From assembly GCF_005083345.1 (NCBI RefSeq), contig NZ_CP034888.1, positions 62,001 through 126,000 of the forward strand: a stretch of DNA of 64,000 bases. Reading direction: 5' to 3'. This document shows, one piece after another, positions 41,289 through 51,751 of the stretch; the first letter of the stretch is position 1; each line of letters begins with the position of its first letter. The stretch is from Buchnera aphidicola (Aphis nasturtii) (GTDB taxonomy: Bacteria > Pseudomonadota > Gammaproteobacteria > Enterobacterales > Enterobacteriaceae). The translations under genes were made by a program, and so were the position numbers. The notes beneath the pieces are model-generated. The model was not told where the DNA came from and searched no databases. It was given only the letters and a program-made list of their open reading frames with translations.

Positions 41289-42602
41289 ATGAACTATTTT
41301 AATACAATTATTGATTGGAATAAGCTAACTGCTGATAAGCAAAAAAAAATTTTATCACGGCCTATTTATTTAGAAAAAAATATTGTTAAAAAAAAAGTAA
41401 AAGAAATAATTAAAAATGTTAAAGTTTTAGGAGACCAGTCTGTAAGAGATTATACTAATTTATTTGATAAATATTTGTTAAATACATTTCAGTTATCTCA
41501 AAAACGTATACTATCTTCTTTATCGAAAATTGATCCTGTATTACAAAACGCAATTGCTGTTGCAAAAAAAAATATTACTTTATTTCATAAAGCACAAATT
41601 ATACCTGAAATAGATATTGAAACGCAAGTTGGAATACGCTGTCAGCAAATATGTTTACCCTTAAATTCCATTGGAATTTATGTTCCTAATGGAATAGCTC
41701 CTTTATTATCTACTGTTTTAATGCTTGGTATACCTGCTAAAATTTCGGGTTGTAAAGAAGTTATATTATGTTCACCTCCTCCTATTAGTGATGAAATTAT
41801 TTATACTGCAAATGTCTGTGGTATTAATAAAATATTTCAAATAGGCGGTGCTCAAGCTATTTCTGCTATGGCATTTGGAACTGAAAGTATTCCTAAAGTA
41901 GATAAAATTTTCGGACCAGGAAATTCTTATGTTACAGAAGCAAAATTACAAGTTAGTTCTATGTTAAACGGACCAGAAATAGATATGTTAGCTGGTCCTT
42001 CTGAGTTGTTAATTATTTCTGATAAAACTTCTAATCCAGATTTTATTGCTGCTGACTTATTATCCCAAGCAGAACATGGAACATCTTCACAAGTAATATT
42101 GTTAACTTCTTGTATTGAATTAGCAAAAAAAGTTGTTTTATCTATTAATAAACAATTAAGAAATTTTGTTAGATCGTTTGATATATATACTGCTCTAAAA
42201 AATAGTGCAATAATTTTAACAAAAAATTTACTTGAATCTATTAATATATGTAATACATATGCACCAGAACATCTAATTATTCATACAAAAAAACCAAGAT
42301 CATTACTTCATCATATATTAAATGCTAGTTCGATTTTTTTAGGTCCTTGGTCTCCTGAATCAGCAGGTGATTATGCTTCTGGAACGAATCATGTTTTGCC
42401 AACATATGGTAAATCTATTTCAAGATCTGCTCTGGGTTTATCTGATTTTAAAAAACGTATATTAGTACAAGAATTAACATCTCAAGGATTTATGGATTTA
42501 TCAAATACTCTTGAAGCCCTATCTAAAGCGGAAAAATTAGAAGCTCATTATAATGCTGTTAGCATTCGAAAAAATTTCCTTAAGGATAAATATGAAAGAT
42601 AG
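41289..42602 (+). CDS. hisD: Histidinol dehydrogenase HisD
   Basis: HisD oxidises histidinol to histidine in two NAD-dependent steps using zinc. Signatures are YVPNGIAPLLSTVLML, IGGAQAISAMAFGTESI, KIFGPGNSYVTEAK, DMLAGPSELLIISD, LSQAEHGTSSQVILL and YAPEHL. Zinc-binding Gln, His, Asp and His positions appear intact, including the C-terminal SQGFMDLSNT segment. Length is 437 residues (434 in E. coli). It starts six bases after hisG and overlaps hisC. Confidence 0.97.
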   Translation: MNYFNTIIDWNKLTADKQKKILSRPIYLEKNIVKKKVKEIIKNVKVLGDQSVRDYTNLFDKYLLNTFQLSQKRILSSLSKIDPVLQNAIAVAKKNITLFHKAQIIPEIDIETQVGIRCQQICLPLNSIGIYVPNGIAPLLSTVLMLGIPAKISGCKEVILCSPPPISDEIIYTANVCGINKIFQIGGAQAISAMAFGTESIPKVDKIFGPGNSYVTEAKLQVSSMLNGPEIDMLAGPSELLIISDKTSNPDFIAADLLSQAEHGTSSQVILLTSCIELAKKVVLSINKQLRNFVRSFDIYTALKNSAIILTKNLLESINICNTYAPEHLIIHTKKPRSLLHHILNASSIFLGPWSPESAGDYASGTNHVLPTYGKSISRSALGLSDFKKRILVQELTSQGFMDLSNTLEALSKAEKLEAHYNAVSIRKNFLKDKYER

Positions 42603-43665
42603 TATAATGCATTTAGTTAGATCAAATATAGCAACTTTGGAACCCTACCAATCAGCTAGGCGTATTGGAGGAAATGGTCATACATGGTTAAATGCCAATG
42701 AATGCCCTATATCTAGTCCATTTACAACTAATATTACATCATTTAATCGTTATCCTGAATCTCAACCTAAAAATTTAATTTCATCTTATGCTAATTATGT
42801 TCATTTGGCTAATAATCAAATTTTAGCTACTAGAGGTGCCGATGAAGGTATAGAATTATTGATTAAAGCTTTTTGTGATCCTGGGGAAGATTCAATTATT
42901 TGTTGTCCTCCAACTTATGATATGTATGCTATAAACGCAAGTATTTTAAACGTTCAAGTAAAGGAAATTCCTACGCTTAAAGAGACTTGGAAAATAGATT
43001 TAGAAAATATTCAACGTAATCTTAACAAAGTTAAATTAATATATATATGTAATCCTAATAACCCTACTGGAAATCTTATTTCAAAAAAAGATATTATAAA
43101 TTTATTAAAAATAACTTTAGGATTGACTCTGGTAGTAATAGATGAAGCATATATAGAATTTTCTTCTAAATATAGCATGGTGAATTTTTTACAATATTAT
43201 CCACATTTAATTATTTTGAGAACTTTATCTAAAGCATTTTCATTAGCAGGTATAAGATGTGGTTTTACGTTAGCAAACAAAGAAATTATTAGTATTTTAA
43301 ACAAAGTAATTAGTCCATATCCAATTTCTACAATTGTTGCTGATATTGCTACACAAGCATTAAGTGAAATTGCAATAAAAAAAATGAAAAGTAGAGTTTT
43401 AAAACTTAATTGTAACCGTGATTGGTTAATTGATGAATTAAAAAAAATTTCTTTGGTGAAAAAAATTTTTAATAGCCACGCTAATTATATTTTAGTTAAA
43501 TTTCATATGTATAAAAAAATATTCCAGAAATTATGGGAAAAAGGTATAATTTTAAGAAATCAGCATCATAAAATTAATTTAAAAAAATGTTTAAGAATAT
43601 CAATTGGCTCTGATTCAGAATGCTTACGTTTAATTGAAGAAATTAAAATTTTGTCTAATATATAA
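42592..43665 (+). CDS. hisC: Histidinol-phosphate aminotransferase HisC
   Basis: HisC converts imidazole-acetol phosphate to histidinol phosphate with pyridoxal phosphate. PYQSARRIGGNGHTWLNANE matches the family N-terminus. CNPNNPTGNLIS, VVIDEAYIEFS and the cofactor lysine in LRTLSKAFSLAGIRCGF are intact. I choose the ATG at 42592, preceded by AAGGAT and overlapping hisD by 11 bases; a start at 42553 would add 13 residues lying inside hisD. Product length is 357 residues (356 in E. coli). Confidence 0.96.
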   Translation: MKDSIMHLVRSNIATLEPYQSARRIGGNGHTWLNANECPISSPFTTNITSFNRYPESQPKNLISSYANYVHLANNQILATRGADEGIELLIKAFCDPGEDSIICCPPTYDMYAINASILNVQVKEIPTLKETWKIDLENIQRNLNKVKLIYICNPNNPTGNLISKKDIINLLKITLGLTLVVIDEAYIEFSSKYSMVNFLQYYPHLIILRTLSKAFSLAGIRCGFTLANKEIISILNKVISPYPISTIVADIATQALSEIAIKKMKSRVLKLNCNRDWLIDELKKISLVKKIFNSHANYILVKFHMYKKIFQKLWEKGIILRNQHHKINLKKCLRISIGSDSECLRLIEEIKILSNI

Positions 43666-43689
43666 TATCTCAATTATAAGGTTTAATAA

Positions 43690-44751
43690 ATGAAACAAAA
43701 AATGTTATTTATTGATCGAGATGGCACTTTAATTGATGAACCTAAAGATAATTTTCAAATTGATAAAATTAATAAAATTATATTGAAAGATAATGTCATT
43801 TCTTCATTATGTGAATTAATGAAACTGAATTATAAATTTATTATGGTTACTAATCAAGATGGTTTAGGAACTGAATCATTTCCATTAGAAAAATTTAATA
43901 TACCTCATTTTTTTCTTTTAAAAATTTTTCGATCAGAAGGAATAGTATTTGAAGATATTTTAATTTGTCCACATTTTAAACATGATAACTGTAAATGTAG
44001 AAAACCTAAAACTCAATTATTAAAAATATGGCTAAATAAAATTGAAAAAAGCCGAAGCTATGTTATTGGTGATCGAATAACAGACATGGATTTAGCAAAA
44101 AATGTGCAATTACAAGGTATACAGTATCAAGAAAATCATTGTAATTGGAAAACAATTGTAAAAGAAATTAAACGAAAAAATAGATTTGGAGAAATTTTCC
44201 GAGAAACAAAAGAAACTTCTATACATGTAAAAGTATGGTTAGATTTAGAAAATTCTAGTGATATTGATACAGGAATAAATTTTTTTGATCATATGTTGGA
44301 GCAATTATCAATACATAGTGGTATTTCTATTTATATAAAAGCTAAGGGCGATTTAAAAGTTGATGATCATCATACTATAGAAGATACAGGTATTGCTTTA
44401 GGAGCAGCGTTATTACAAGCGTTAGAAAATAAGAATGGAATATCGAGATTTGGTTTTGTTTTACCTATGGATGAAAGTATAGCAAAATGTGTAATTGATT
44501 TATCAAATCGTTCATATTTAAATTTTAAAGGTTTTTTCCGATATCAATGCGTTGGTGATTTAAGTACTGATATGGTAGAACATTTTTTTTATTCTCTTTG
44601 TCAATCTATGAAAATTACTTTGCATTTATCGTTCAAAGGAAAAAATGATCATCATTGTATTGAAAGTTTATTTAAAGCATTTGGTAAAGCATTACGCCAA
44701 GCAATAAAAATAGAAGGGGAAACATTACCAACATCAAAAGGAATATTATAG
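43690..44751 (+). CDS. hisB: Bifunctional histidinol-phosphatase / imidazoleglycerol-phosphate dehydratase HisB
   Basis: This fused enterobacterial-type enzyme carries out two non-consecutive steps. Residues 1-160 form a HAD-family phosphatase with [11 protein letters not shown] at the N-terminus and a zinc-binding [15 protein letters not shown] loop. Residues 170-353 form the dehydratase, with its Mn-binding histidine motifs [31 protein letters not shown] and [19 protein letters not shown]. The 353 residues match E. coli (355). The stop overlaps the hisH start. Confidence 0.97.
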   Translation: MKQKMLFIDRDGTLIDEPKDNFQIDKINKIILKDNVISSLCELMKLNYKFIMVTNQDGLGTESFPLEKFNIPHFFLLKIFRSEGIVFEDILICPHFKHDNCKCRKPKTQLLKIWLNKIEKSRSYVIGDRITDMDLAKNVQLQGIQYQENHCNWKTIVKEIKRKNRFGEIFRETKETSIHVKVWLDLENSSDIDTGINFFDHMLEQLSIHSGISIYIKAKGDLKVDDHHTIEDTGIALGAALLQALENKNGISRFGFVLPMDESIAKCVIDLSNRSYLNFKGFFRYQCVGDLSTDMVEHFFYSLCQSMKITLHLSFKGKNDHHCIESLFKAFGKALRQAIKIEGETLPTSKGIL

Positions 44752-45344
44752 TGACAATAGTGATATTAAATACTGGATGTGCTAATTTAACATCAATTAG
44801 AATAGCTATTAAGAGATTAGGATATATTTCTCAAATTACTTCTAATCCTGATCTATTACTAAAATCTAAAAAATTAATAATACCCGGTGTAGGAACTGCT
44901 GAAGCAGTGATGAATATTTTACATCAAAAAAACTTAGTTGATATTATCAAAAATATGAAACAACCTGTATTAGGTATTTGTCTTGGAATGCAAATTTTGT
45001 GTCGATTTAGTGAAGAATGTAATGGAACACAAACAATTGGTGTTTTAAATAACAATTCCACTATTCTTTTAAAAAATACAAATTTGTCTTTACCTCATGT
45101 TGGTTGGAATTGTATTAGCTTCAATAAACCGCATCAATTATTTAAAAATATTAAACAAGAATCTAGATTTTACTTTGTACATAGTTATATTATACCTATT
45201 GGAACATATACTTTAGCAACAAGTAATTATGGCATACCTTTTAGCTCTGTTATTCAAAAAAATAATTTTTTCGGAGTTCAATTTCATCCAGAAAAATCAG
45301 GTGATATAGGCTCTCAATTACTGAAAAATTTTTTAGAGATATAA
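44751..45344 (+). CDS. hisH: Imidazole glycerol phosphate synthase, glutaminase subunit HisH
   Basis: HisH releases ammonia from glutamine and channels it to HisF. The catalytic triad is visible: nucleophile Cys in [13 protein letters not shown], and His and Glu in [25 protein letters not shown] and PHVGWN are also family hallmarks. The GTG start at 44751 sits in a TAGTG overlap with the hisB stop, giving 197 residues (196 in E. coli) and the expected N-terminus. Confidence 0.96.
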   Translation: MTIVILNTGCANLTSIRIAIKRLGYISQITSNPDLLLKSKKLIIPGVGTAEAVMNILHQKNLVDIIKNMKQPVLGICLGMQILCRFSEECNGTQTIGVLNNNSTILLKNTNLSLPHVGWNCISFNKPHQLFKNIKQESRFYFVHSYIIPIGTYTLATSNYGIPFSSVIQKNNFFGVQFHPEKSGDIGSQLLKNFLEI

Positions 45345-45348
45345 TTTT

Positions 45349-46083
45349 ATGATTATTCCAGCATTTGATTTTTTAGAAGGAAAAGCAGTTCGTTTATATC
45401 AAGGAAATTATTTAGATAAAAAGTTTTATAATATAGACCTGTATCAACATTTAAAAGACTTAAAAAAACAAGGGGTCAAAATTATTCATTTAGTAGATCT
45501 AAATGGTGCAAAAAAAGCAGAAAATAGACAAATTAAACTTTTTCAAAATATTATATCTTATACTAAAATTCCAATTCAAATCGGCGGAGGAATACGAACT
45601 GAAAATGATATAAATACATTATTTAAATTGGGTTTTGAAAGAGTTGTTATTGGGTCTTCTGCAATAACAAACAAATTCGAAGTAAAAAGATGGTTAAAAG
45701 TTTATGGATCTAATAAAATTGTTTTAGCATTAGATATCAATATTATGAATAATAAAAAAAAAATATCAATCAATGGCTGGGTTAAAGAAACAAATTATAC
45801 ATTAGAAGATGCAATAGATTATTTTTCTTCTGAACACTTACAACATGTGCTTTGTACAGATATATCTAAAGATGGTACTTTATCTGGTCCTAATATTACA
45901 TTATATAAAGAAATTGTAAAAAAATTTAAACATATTCAATTTCAAGCATCAGGAGGAGTGTCAAATTTATCGGATATTATTTCCTTAAAGCAAACTGGAG
46001 TGAATAGTATTATTATTGGTCGTAGTTTATTAGAAAAAAGATTTACAATAAAAGAGGCTTTAGAATGTTGGCAAAACGAATAA
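45349..46083 (+). CDS. hisA: Phosphoribosylformimino-5-aminoimidazole carboxamide ribotide isomerase HisA
   Basis: HisA performs the Amadori rearrangement preceding HisF. It is a half-barrel-duplicated TIM barrel: catalytic Asp in [18 protein letters not shown] and the second catalytic Asp in VLALDINI, with phosphate-binding [13 protein letters not shown] and [18 protein letters not shown] ten-A tract at 45754-45763 is in frame. It overlaps hisF by 19 bases. Confidence 0.96.
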   Translation: MIIPAFDFLEGKAVRLYQGNYLDKKFYNIDLYQHLKDLKKQGVKIIHLVDLNGAKKAENRQIKLFQNIISYTKIPIQIGGGIRTENDINTLFKLGFERVVIGSSAITNKFEVKRWLKVYGSNKIVLALDINIMNNKKKISINGWVKETNYTLEDAIDYFSSEHLQHVLCTDISKDGTLSGPNITLYKEIVKKFKHIQFQASGGVSNLSDIISLKQTGVNSIIIGRSLLEKRFTIKEALECWQNE

Positions 46084-46841
46084 TAGCATGCCTTGATGTA
46101 AGTCATGGGGTAGTAGTAAAAGGTATTCAATTTAAAAATCATCAAATTGTAGGCGATATAATTCCATTAGCTAAACGTTATGCAAAAGAAGGTATTGACG
46201 AATTAGTTTTTTATGACATCACTGCCGCTACTAAAAATACTGTAGTAGATCGAAGTTGGATAGAAAAAGTAGCAGAAGTTATTAATATTCCCTTTTGCGT
46301 CGCTGGTGGCATTAAAAGTGTAGAAGATGCAAGAAATATATTAACTTTTGGCGCTGATAAAATATCAATTAATTCTGCTGCATTAATAGATCCTACTTTA
46401 ATAACAAGAATTGCTGATTGTTTTGGTGTGCAATGTATGGTTGTAGGAATTGATTCATGGTTTGATAAATTGAGTAAACGTTATATGGTGCAACAATATA
46501 CAGGTGATGTAAATCGTACTTACCAGACTTCCTGGAAAACATCTAATTGGATAAAACACGTTCAAAAATGTGGTGCTGGAGAAGTTGTATTAAATATGAT
46601 GAATCAAGACGGATTACAAAACGGATATGATTTATTACAATTAGAGAAAATGAGAAAAATATGCAAAGTACCTTTAATTGCATCAGGTGGAGCAGGAAAT
46701 TTAGAGCATTTTTATGAAGCTTTATGTTATTCTAATGTTGATGGCGTATTAGCTGCTTCTGTTTTTCATAAAAATATAGTTAGTATAAAACTTTTAAAAG
46801 ATTTTTTAATTCAAAAAGGAATAGAAATTCGACAATGTTAA
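46065..46841 (+). CDS. hisF: Imidazole glycerol phosphate synthase, cyclase subunit HisF
   Basis: HisF uses ammonia from HisH to form imidazole glycerol phosphate and AICAR, which feeds purine synthesis. The two catalytic aspartates are in [17 protein letters not shown] and [39 protein letters not shown] and [13 protein letters not shown] are intact. Length is 258 residues, identical to E. coli. It overlaps hisA and hisI, suggesting coupled translation. Confidence 0.97.
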   Translation: MLAKRIIACLDVSHGVVVKGIQFKNHQIVGDIIPLAKRYAKEGIDELVFYDITAATKNTVVDRSWIEKVAEVINIPFCVAGGIKSVEDARNILTFGADKISINSAALIDPTLITRIADCFGVQCMVVGIDSWFDKLSKRYMVQQYTGDVNRTYQTSWKTSNWIKHVQKCGAGEVVLNMMNQDGLQNGYDLLQLEKMRKICKVPLIASGGAGNLEHFYEALCYSNVDGVLAASVFHKNIVSIKLLKDFLIQKGIEIRQC

Positions 46842-47449
46842 TCAAACAAAAAAAAATACTAAGATTAGATTGGAATAAAACTAATAACATGATGCCGACA
46901 ATTATACAAGATGTTTTATCTAACGAAGTTCTTATGCACGGTTATATGAATCAAGAAGCTTTTTTAAAAACACAAAAAGAAGGTTTTGTTACTTTTTATT
47001 CTCGTAGTAAAAAACGTTTATGGACAAAAGGTGAAACTTCAGGAAATTTTTTAAGAGTAGTAGAAATAACCACAGATTGTGATAATGATTCATTATTAGT
47101 TTTAGTTGAGCCCATTGGAAATACATGCCATTTAAATAAAAAAAGTTGTTTTTTTTTAAAAAATCATCATTTGTCTTTTCTTTATGAATTGGAAAGAACA
47201 ATAGAAAATAGAAAAAATAATAATTTCAAAAATTCTTATACATCTAGTTTGTATAAATCTGGAACTCATCGAATAGCTCAAAAAGTAGGTGAAGAAGCTG
47301 TAGAGACAATATTAGCTGCTATGAAAAAAGATACAAATGAATTAATCAACGAATCTTCAGATTTAATTTATCATTTACTTGTATTACTACATGATCAAAA
47401 TTTAAATTTTAATTTAATTATTGAAAACTTAAAAAAAAGAAAACAATAA
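46835..47449 (+). CDS. hisI: Bifunctional phosphoribosyl-AMP cyclohydrolase / phosphoribosyl-ATP pyrophosphatase HisI
   Basis: This fused enzyme performs the second and third steps of histidine synthesis. The cyclohydrolase half carries [20 protein letters not shown], a metal-binding Asp-Cys-Asp-Asn-Asp segment (TTDCDNDS) and CHLNKKSCF. The pyrophosphatase half carries [20 protein letters not shown] and [13 protein letters not shown]. Length is 204 residues (203 in E. coli). It overlaps hisF by seven bases and is the last gene of the operon, so all eight genes are intact. Confidence 0.97.
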   Translation: MLIKQKKILRLDWNKTNNMMPTIIQDVLSNEVLMHGYMNQEAFLKTQKEGFVTFYSRSKKRLWTKGETSGNFLRVVEITTDCDNDSLLVLVEPIGNTCHLNKKSCFFLKNHHLSFLYELERTIENRKNNNFKNSYTSSLYKSGTHRIAQKVGEEAVETILAAMKKDTNELINESSDLIYHLLVLLHDQNLNFNLIIENLKKRKQ

Positions 47450-47811
47450 GATTATAAAATTTTTATTTTTAAATTGATGTTTTATAAAATAATTAATAAA
47501 AACAATATTTAATTTATAATATTTTAAGTTTATTTTAATTTCAAAAAATTTCAATAAAATTCATATATATTAACAACATATATAAATTTTTCTTATTGTA
47601 AAAATCAAATAAAAAACAAAAATCTATAAAATTAAAAGATATATAATCAATTTCAAGAATTGTAAAAATCTTATTTTTTATACATTTATTAAAATATTTT
47701 CATTTTTTAATGAAAAATTGAAAATAATTGTAATATCATTTATTGTGTAATAAATATAATTTAATAGAGTGATTAAAAATAAATAATATATTTTTAGAAT
47801 TGGAGAACAAA
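47450..47811. other. Gene-free spacer between hisI and gnd
   Basis: About 360 bases of A/T-rich DNA without a recognisable frame. The only structure is an A/T-only hairpin, TTTTCATT with AATGAAAA around four T (47697-47716), too weak to call a terminator. The gnd promoter should lie in the last 100 bases, but no box pair has good spacing. Confidence 0.5.
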
Positions 47812-49227
47812 ATGTTAAAGCAACAAATTGGTGTTGTAGGTATGGCTGTAATGGGTCGAAACTTAGCATTAAATATTGCAAACAAAAACTATCGTGTGTC
47901 TATCTTTAATAGAACTAGATTAATAACGGAAGAAATAATTAAACAAAATAAAGGAAAAAACATTTTTCCATATTTTTCTATTAAAGATTTTATAGAATCT
48001 CTAATAAAACCAAGATGTGTATTATTAATGATAAAAGCGGGATCTCCTACAGATAATACTATACTCTCTATTCTTCCTTATTTAGAAAAGGGAGATATAT
48101 TAATTGATGGAGGTAATACTTTTTATAAAGATACAATTAGAAGAAGCAATGATCTTCTTAGCAAAGGTATACATTTTATTGGTATGGGTGTTTCAGGCGG
48201 TGAATTTGGTGCATTAAATGGTCCTTCTATTATGCCTGGTGGATCAAAAGAAGCATATAAACTTATTTTTCCTATTTTAAAAGATATATCTGCTAAATTT
48301 AATGAAGAATCTTGTGTGACTTATATTGGTCCTAATGGTTCTGGTCATTATGTAAAAATGATTCATAATGGCATCGAATATGGTGATATGCAACTAATTT
48401 CAGAATCATATTTCATCTTAAAAAATTTATTAAATTTAAACAATGAAGAACTTGCGAATGTTTTCTCTGATTGGAATAAAGGAGAATTAAATAGTTATCT
48501 AATTGAAATAACAAAAAATATTTTTTTAAAACAAGATGAAAAAAATCGTTATGTATTAGATTTAATTTTAGATGAAGCAGAAGATAAAGGTACTGGTAAA
48601 TGGATTAGTAAAAATGCTTTAGAACTTCGAGAGCCACTTACGTTAATTACAGAATCTGTTTTTTCAAGATATTTATCTTCACTTAAAAAACAGCGTATTA
48701 TTGCTTCAAAAGTTCTAAGAGGACCTACTTTACAACGCATACCATCTGAAAATAAAAAGCTATTTATTGAAGAGGTTCGAAAAGCTTTATATTTAGGAAA
48801 AATCATTTCTTATGCCCAAGGTTTTTCTCAATTAAAAAAAGCATCAGAACAATATTCTTGGGATTTAAAATATAGTGAAATTGCTAAAATTTTTAGATCA
48901 GGATGTATTATTCGAGCGAAATTTTTAGAAAAAATAAAAGATGCATTTAATATCGATAATAATATAGATAATTTATTATTAACACCCTATTTCTCAAATG
49001 TATCTAATGAATATGAGAAATCTTTACGACATGTTGTGAGATATGGAATTAAATATGGGATTCCTGTTCCTACTTTTTCTTCTGCTATATCATATTATGA
49101 TAGTTATCGAACTTCTTCCTCATCAGCTAATTTAATTCAAGCACAAAGAGATTATTTTGGCGCGCATACTTATAAAAGAACTGATACATCAGGATATTTT
49201 CATACAGATTGGTTAAGTAAAAAATAA
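47812..49227 (+). CDS. gnd: 6-phosphogluconate dehydrogenase, decarboxylating
   Basis: Gnd oxidatively decarboxylates 6-phosphogluconate to ribulose 5-phosphate and makes [24 protein letters not shown] is the dinucleotide-binding start, [21 protein letters not shown] holds the substrate loop, and the catalytic lysine is in [30 protein letters not shown] near the C-terminus is intact. I start at the ATG at 47812 behind GGAG; a TTG at 47800 would add four residues and overlap the ribosome-binding site. In E. coli too gnd lies next to the his operon. Confidence 0.97.
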   Translation: MLKQQIGVVGMAVMGRNLALNIANKNYRVSIFNRTRLITEEIIKQNKGKNIFPYFSIKDFIESLIKPRCVLLMIKAGSPTDNTILSILPYLEKGDILIDGGNTFYKDTIRRSNDLLSKGIHFIGMGVSGGEFGALNGPSIMPGGSKEAYKLIFPILKDISAKFNEESCVTYIGPNGSGHYVKMIHNGIEYGDMQLISESYFILKNLLNLNNEELANVFSDWNKGELNSYLIEITKNIFLKQDEKNRYVLDLILDEAEDKGTGKWISKNALELREPLTLITESVFSRYLSSLKKQRIIASKVLRGPTLQRIPSENKKLFIEEVRKALYLGKIISYAQGFSQLKKASEQYSWDLKYSEIAKIFRSGCIIRAKFLEKIKDAFNIDNNIDNLLLTPYFSNVSNEYEKSLRHVVRYGIKYGIPVPTFSSAISYYDSYRTSSSSANLIQAQRDYFGAHTYKRTDTSGYFHTDWLSKK

Positions 49228-49387
49228 TTTAAACTATAAATATTTTAGTTTTTTAAAACAAAGTTGATTATATAATTTATTATGAGTTTAATGTTTTGAA
49301 ATAGCAGAAGATGTTTAAATATATCTTTCTGCTATTAATAAGTGTATAAGTCATGAATATAAAGCTATTAAAATTATAGGAAAAATC

Positions 49388-49969
49388 ATGCGTTTATGTG
49401 ATCAAGATATTGAAGAATGGTTAGCTACAAAAAAATTAATTATTACACCTTATCCTAGCAAAGAACTTATTAACGGCGTTACTGTAGATATACATCTTGG
49501 AAACAAATTTCGTATTTTTTATGATCATACTATATCTTGTATTGATTTAAGCAGTTCGCAAGAAAAAATATCTAAAAATTTAAAAAAAATAATGAGTAAT
49601 GAAAGATTATTTTCCCAAAAAAATCCATTTTTTTTAAAACCAAAATCTTTAGTATTGTTTTCAACTTTAGAAAGCATTACATTGCCTGATAATTTAGTTG
49701 GTTGGTTAGATGGTCGCTCTTCTTTAGCAAGGCTTGGGCTAATGATTCATGTAACATCTCATAGAATTGATCCTGGTTGGAATGGTAATATAGTCTTAGA
49801 AGTTTTTAATGCTGGCAATTTAACATTAGTCTTATCTCCAAAAATTAAAATTGCTGCATTAAGTTTTGAATTACTTTCTAAATCAGTTTCTCGATCTTAT
49901 AGTTCTCGTTGTGAATCAAAATATAAAATTCAGACTGGAGTGGTTCCTAGTCGTATTTATAAAGAATAA
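49388..49969 (+). CDS. dcd: dCTP deaminase
   Basis: Dcd deaminates dCTP to dUTP, the main route to thymidylate. MRLCDQDIEEWL is the typical start. LDGRSSLARLGLMIHVT carries the substrate-binding Ser-Arg region, and IDPGWNGNIVLEVFN contains the catalytic Glu. The 193 residues equal E. coli, where it is also the gene next to the gnd/his-metG side of the map. It stands alone here, with spacers of about 160 and 119 bases. Confidence 0.96.
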   Translation: MRLCDQDIEEWLATKKLIITPYPSKELINGVTVDIHLGNKFRIFYDHTISCIDLSSSQEKISKNLKKIMSNERLFSQKNPFFLKPKSLVLFSTLESITLPDNLVGWLDGRSSLARLGLMIHVTSHRIDPGWNGNIVLEVFNAGNLTLVLSPKIKIAALSFELLSKSVSRSYSSRCESKYKIQTGVVPSRIYKE

Positions 49970-50088
49970 ATATTTTTAAGTATTTAACAATTTATAAAAA
50001 AATTATTTAGATATTTGTACAATAATAACTTTACGATTATTTTTTTGTATATTATATTACTTATTTTAATAAACGAAATATTATTTTT

Positions 50089-51732
50089 ATGTCTATTCAA
50101 GCTAGAAAAATTTTAGTTACTTGTGCATTACCATATGCTAATGGTCCAATTCATATTGGACATATGCTGGAACATATTCAAGCAGATATCTGGGTGCGTT
50201 ATCAAAGAATGCGAGGGCATGAAGTTTGGTTTATTTCTTCCGATGATGCACATGGTACTGCAGTTATGTTACGTGCGAAAAATTTAGGAATATCAGAAAA
50301 ACAGTTAATAAAAAATACTCAGAAAGAACATACAATAGATTTTATGAACTTTAATATTTCTTATGATAATTATCATAATACACATAGCGTAGAAAATTTA
50401 TTTTTAATCAGAAAAATATTTTTTTCTTTATGTAATAAAAAATTGTTAAATAAGAAAAAAATTGTTCAATTTTATGATAATCAAGAAAAAATATTTCTTC
50501 CGGATAGATTTGTCAAGGGAACATGTCCTGTTTGTTATGCAAAAAATCAATATGGAGATACCTGTGAAGTATGCAGTTCGATTTATGAACCTATAGATTT
50601 AATTAATTCTATTTCGGTCATTTCAGGTACACCGCCTATTCTAAAAGAAACTGAACATTTATATTTTGATTTACCAAGTTTTTCAGATATGTTAAATAAA
50701 TGGATATATTCTGGTATATTGGAAAAAACAGTAATTAATAAAACAGAAGAATGGTTAAAATTAGGTTTAAAAAAATGGTGTATTTCTCGTGACGCACCAT
50801 ATTTTGGATTTAAAATTCCAAATTTTTTAAATAAATATTTTTATGTTTGGCTAGATGCGCCCATTGGTTATATTAGTTCATTTAAAAACCTTTGTTTAAA
50901 AAACAAAAATATAAATTTTAATGAGTTTTGGGATAAAAACGCTAAATCCGAATTATATCATTTTATTGGAAAAGATATTATCTATTTTCATACATTATTT
51001 TGGCCTGCTATACTAGAATCATCTGATTTTCGAAAACCTAGTGGTATTTTCGTTCATGGTTATCTTACAATGAATGGATTAAAATTATCAAAATCTCGAA
51101 ATTTTTTAATTACAGCATCAGATTGGCTAAAATATTTTGATTCTGATAGTTTACGTTATTATTATGCGAGTAAATTAACAAATAATATTAATGACATTGA
51201 AATGAATTTAGATGATTTTATGTATAAAATAAACAATGATATTGTGAATAAATTAGCAAATTTAGCATCAAGAAGTGCTAGTTTTATTCATAAATATTTT
51301 AATGGATATTTATCTGATAAATTAGATGATTACAACTTGTATCAATCCTTTGTGGATACAACTAAAAAAATAGAAAATTTTTTTGAAAATAGAGAATTTA
51401 GTTTAATTATTAAAAGTTCTATGAAATTACTAGACGTTGCAAATCAATATATAAATGAAAAAAAACCTTGGACGATTCAAAAAAAAGTAGAGAAAAATAA
51501 TGATTTACATATGATTTGTACTATGGGAATTAACTTATTTAGAGTAATTATGATTTTTTTAAAACCCATTTTACCTACTTTATCTAAAAAAACAGAACTA
51601 TTTTTAATTTCAAATCTTATTTGGAATGATATTCATAAACCTTTATTATCGCATAAAATAACAGATTTTCCAAGATTATATGAAAGAATCAGTTCTGATA
51701 AGATATTACAATTATTTAAGTTATTTAAATAA
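50089..51732 (+). CDS. metG: Methionyl-tRNA synthetase, C-terminal dimerisation domain absent
   Basis: MetG charges initiator and elongator methionine tRNAs. The class I motifs are ALPYANGPIHIGHMLEHIQAD (HIGH) near the N-terminus and GLKLSKSR (KMSKS) near residue 330. The zinc knuckle is CPVCYAKNQYGDTCEVC at about 145-160. WLDAPIGYISS and the anticodon-recognition helix with NKLANLASRSASF are present. The protein ends at 547 residues, whereas E. coli has 677; the missing part is the tRNA-binding dimerisation domain. It converges on tilS with 19 bases between. Confidence 0.96.
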   Translation: MSIQARKILVTCALPYANGPIHIGHMLEHIQADIWVRYQRMRGHEVWFISSDDAHGTAVMLRAKNLGISEKQLIKNTQKEHTIDFMNFNISYDNYHNTHSVENLFLIRKIFFSLCNKKLLNKKKIVQFYDNQEKIFLPDRFVKGTCPVCYAKNQYGDTCEVCSSIYEPIDLINSISVISGTPPILKETEHLYFDLPSFSDMLNKWIYSGILEKTVINKTEEWLKLGLKKWCISRDAPYFGFKIPNFLNKYFYVWLDAPIGYISSFKNLCLKNKNINFNEFWDKNAKSELYHFIGKDIIYFHTLFWPAILESSDFRKPSGIFVHGYLTMNGLKLSKSRNFLITASDWLKYFDSDSLRYYYASKLTNNINDIEMNLDDFMYKINNDIVNKLANLASRSASFIHKYFNGYLSDKLDDYNLYQSFVDTTKKIENFFENREFSLIIKSSMKLLDVANQYINEKKPWTIQKKVEKNNDLHMICTMGINLFRVIMIFLKPILPTLSKKTELFLISNLIWNDIHKPLLSHKITDFPRLYERISSDKILQLFKLFK

Positions 51733-51751
51733 TTAAAACAGATAAATACAT

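Noticed and set aside
43197-43205. Perfect DnaA box TTATCCACA
   Set aside because: It lies inside conserved hisC coding sequence, alone, with no cluster of boxes or origin-type neighbours. A single nonamer is expected by chance in this much A/T-rich DNA.
47697-47716. Hairpin as terminator of the his operon
   Set aside because: The stem is almost entirely A/T pairs and is over 240 bases past hisI; such stems are common by chance here.
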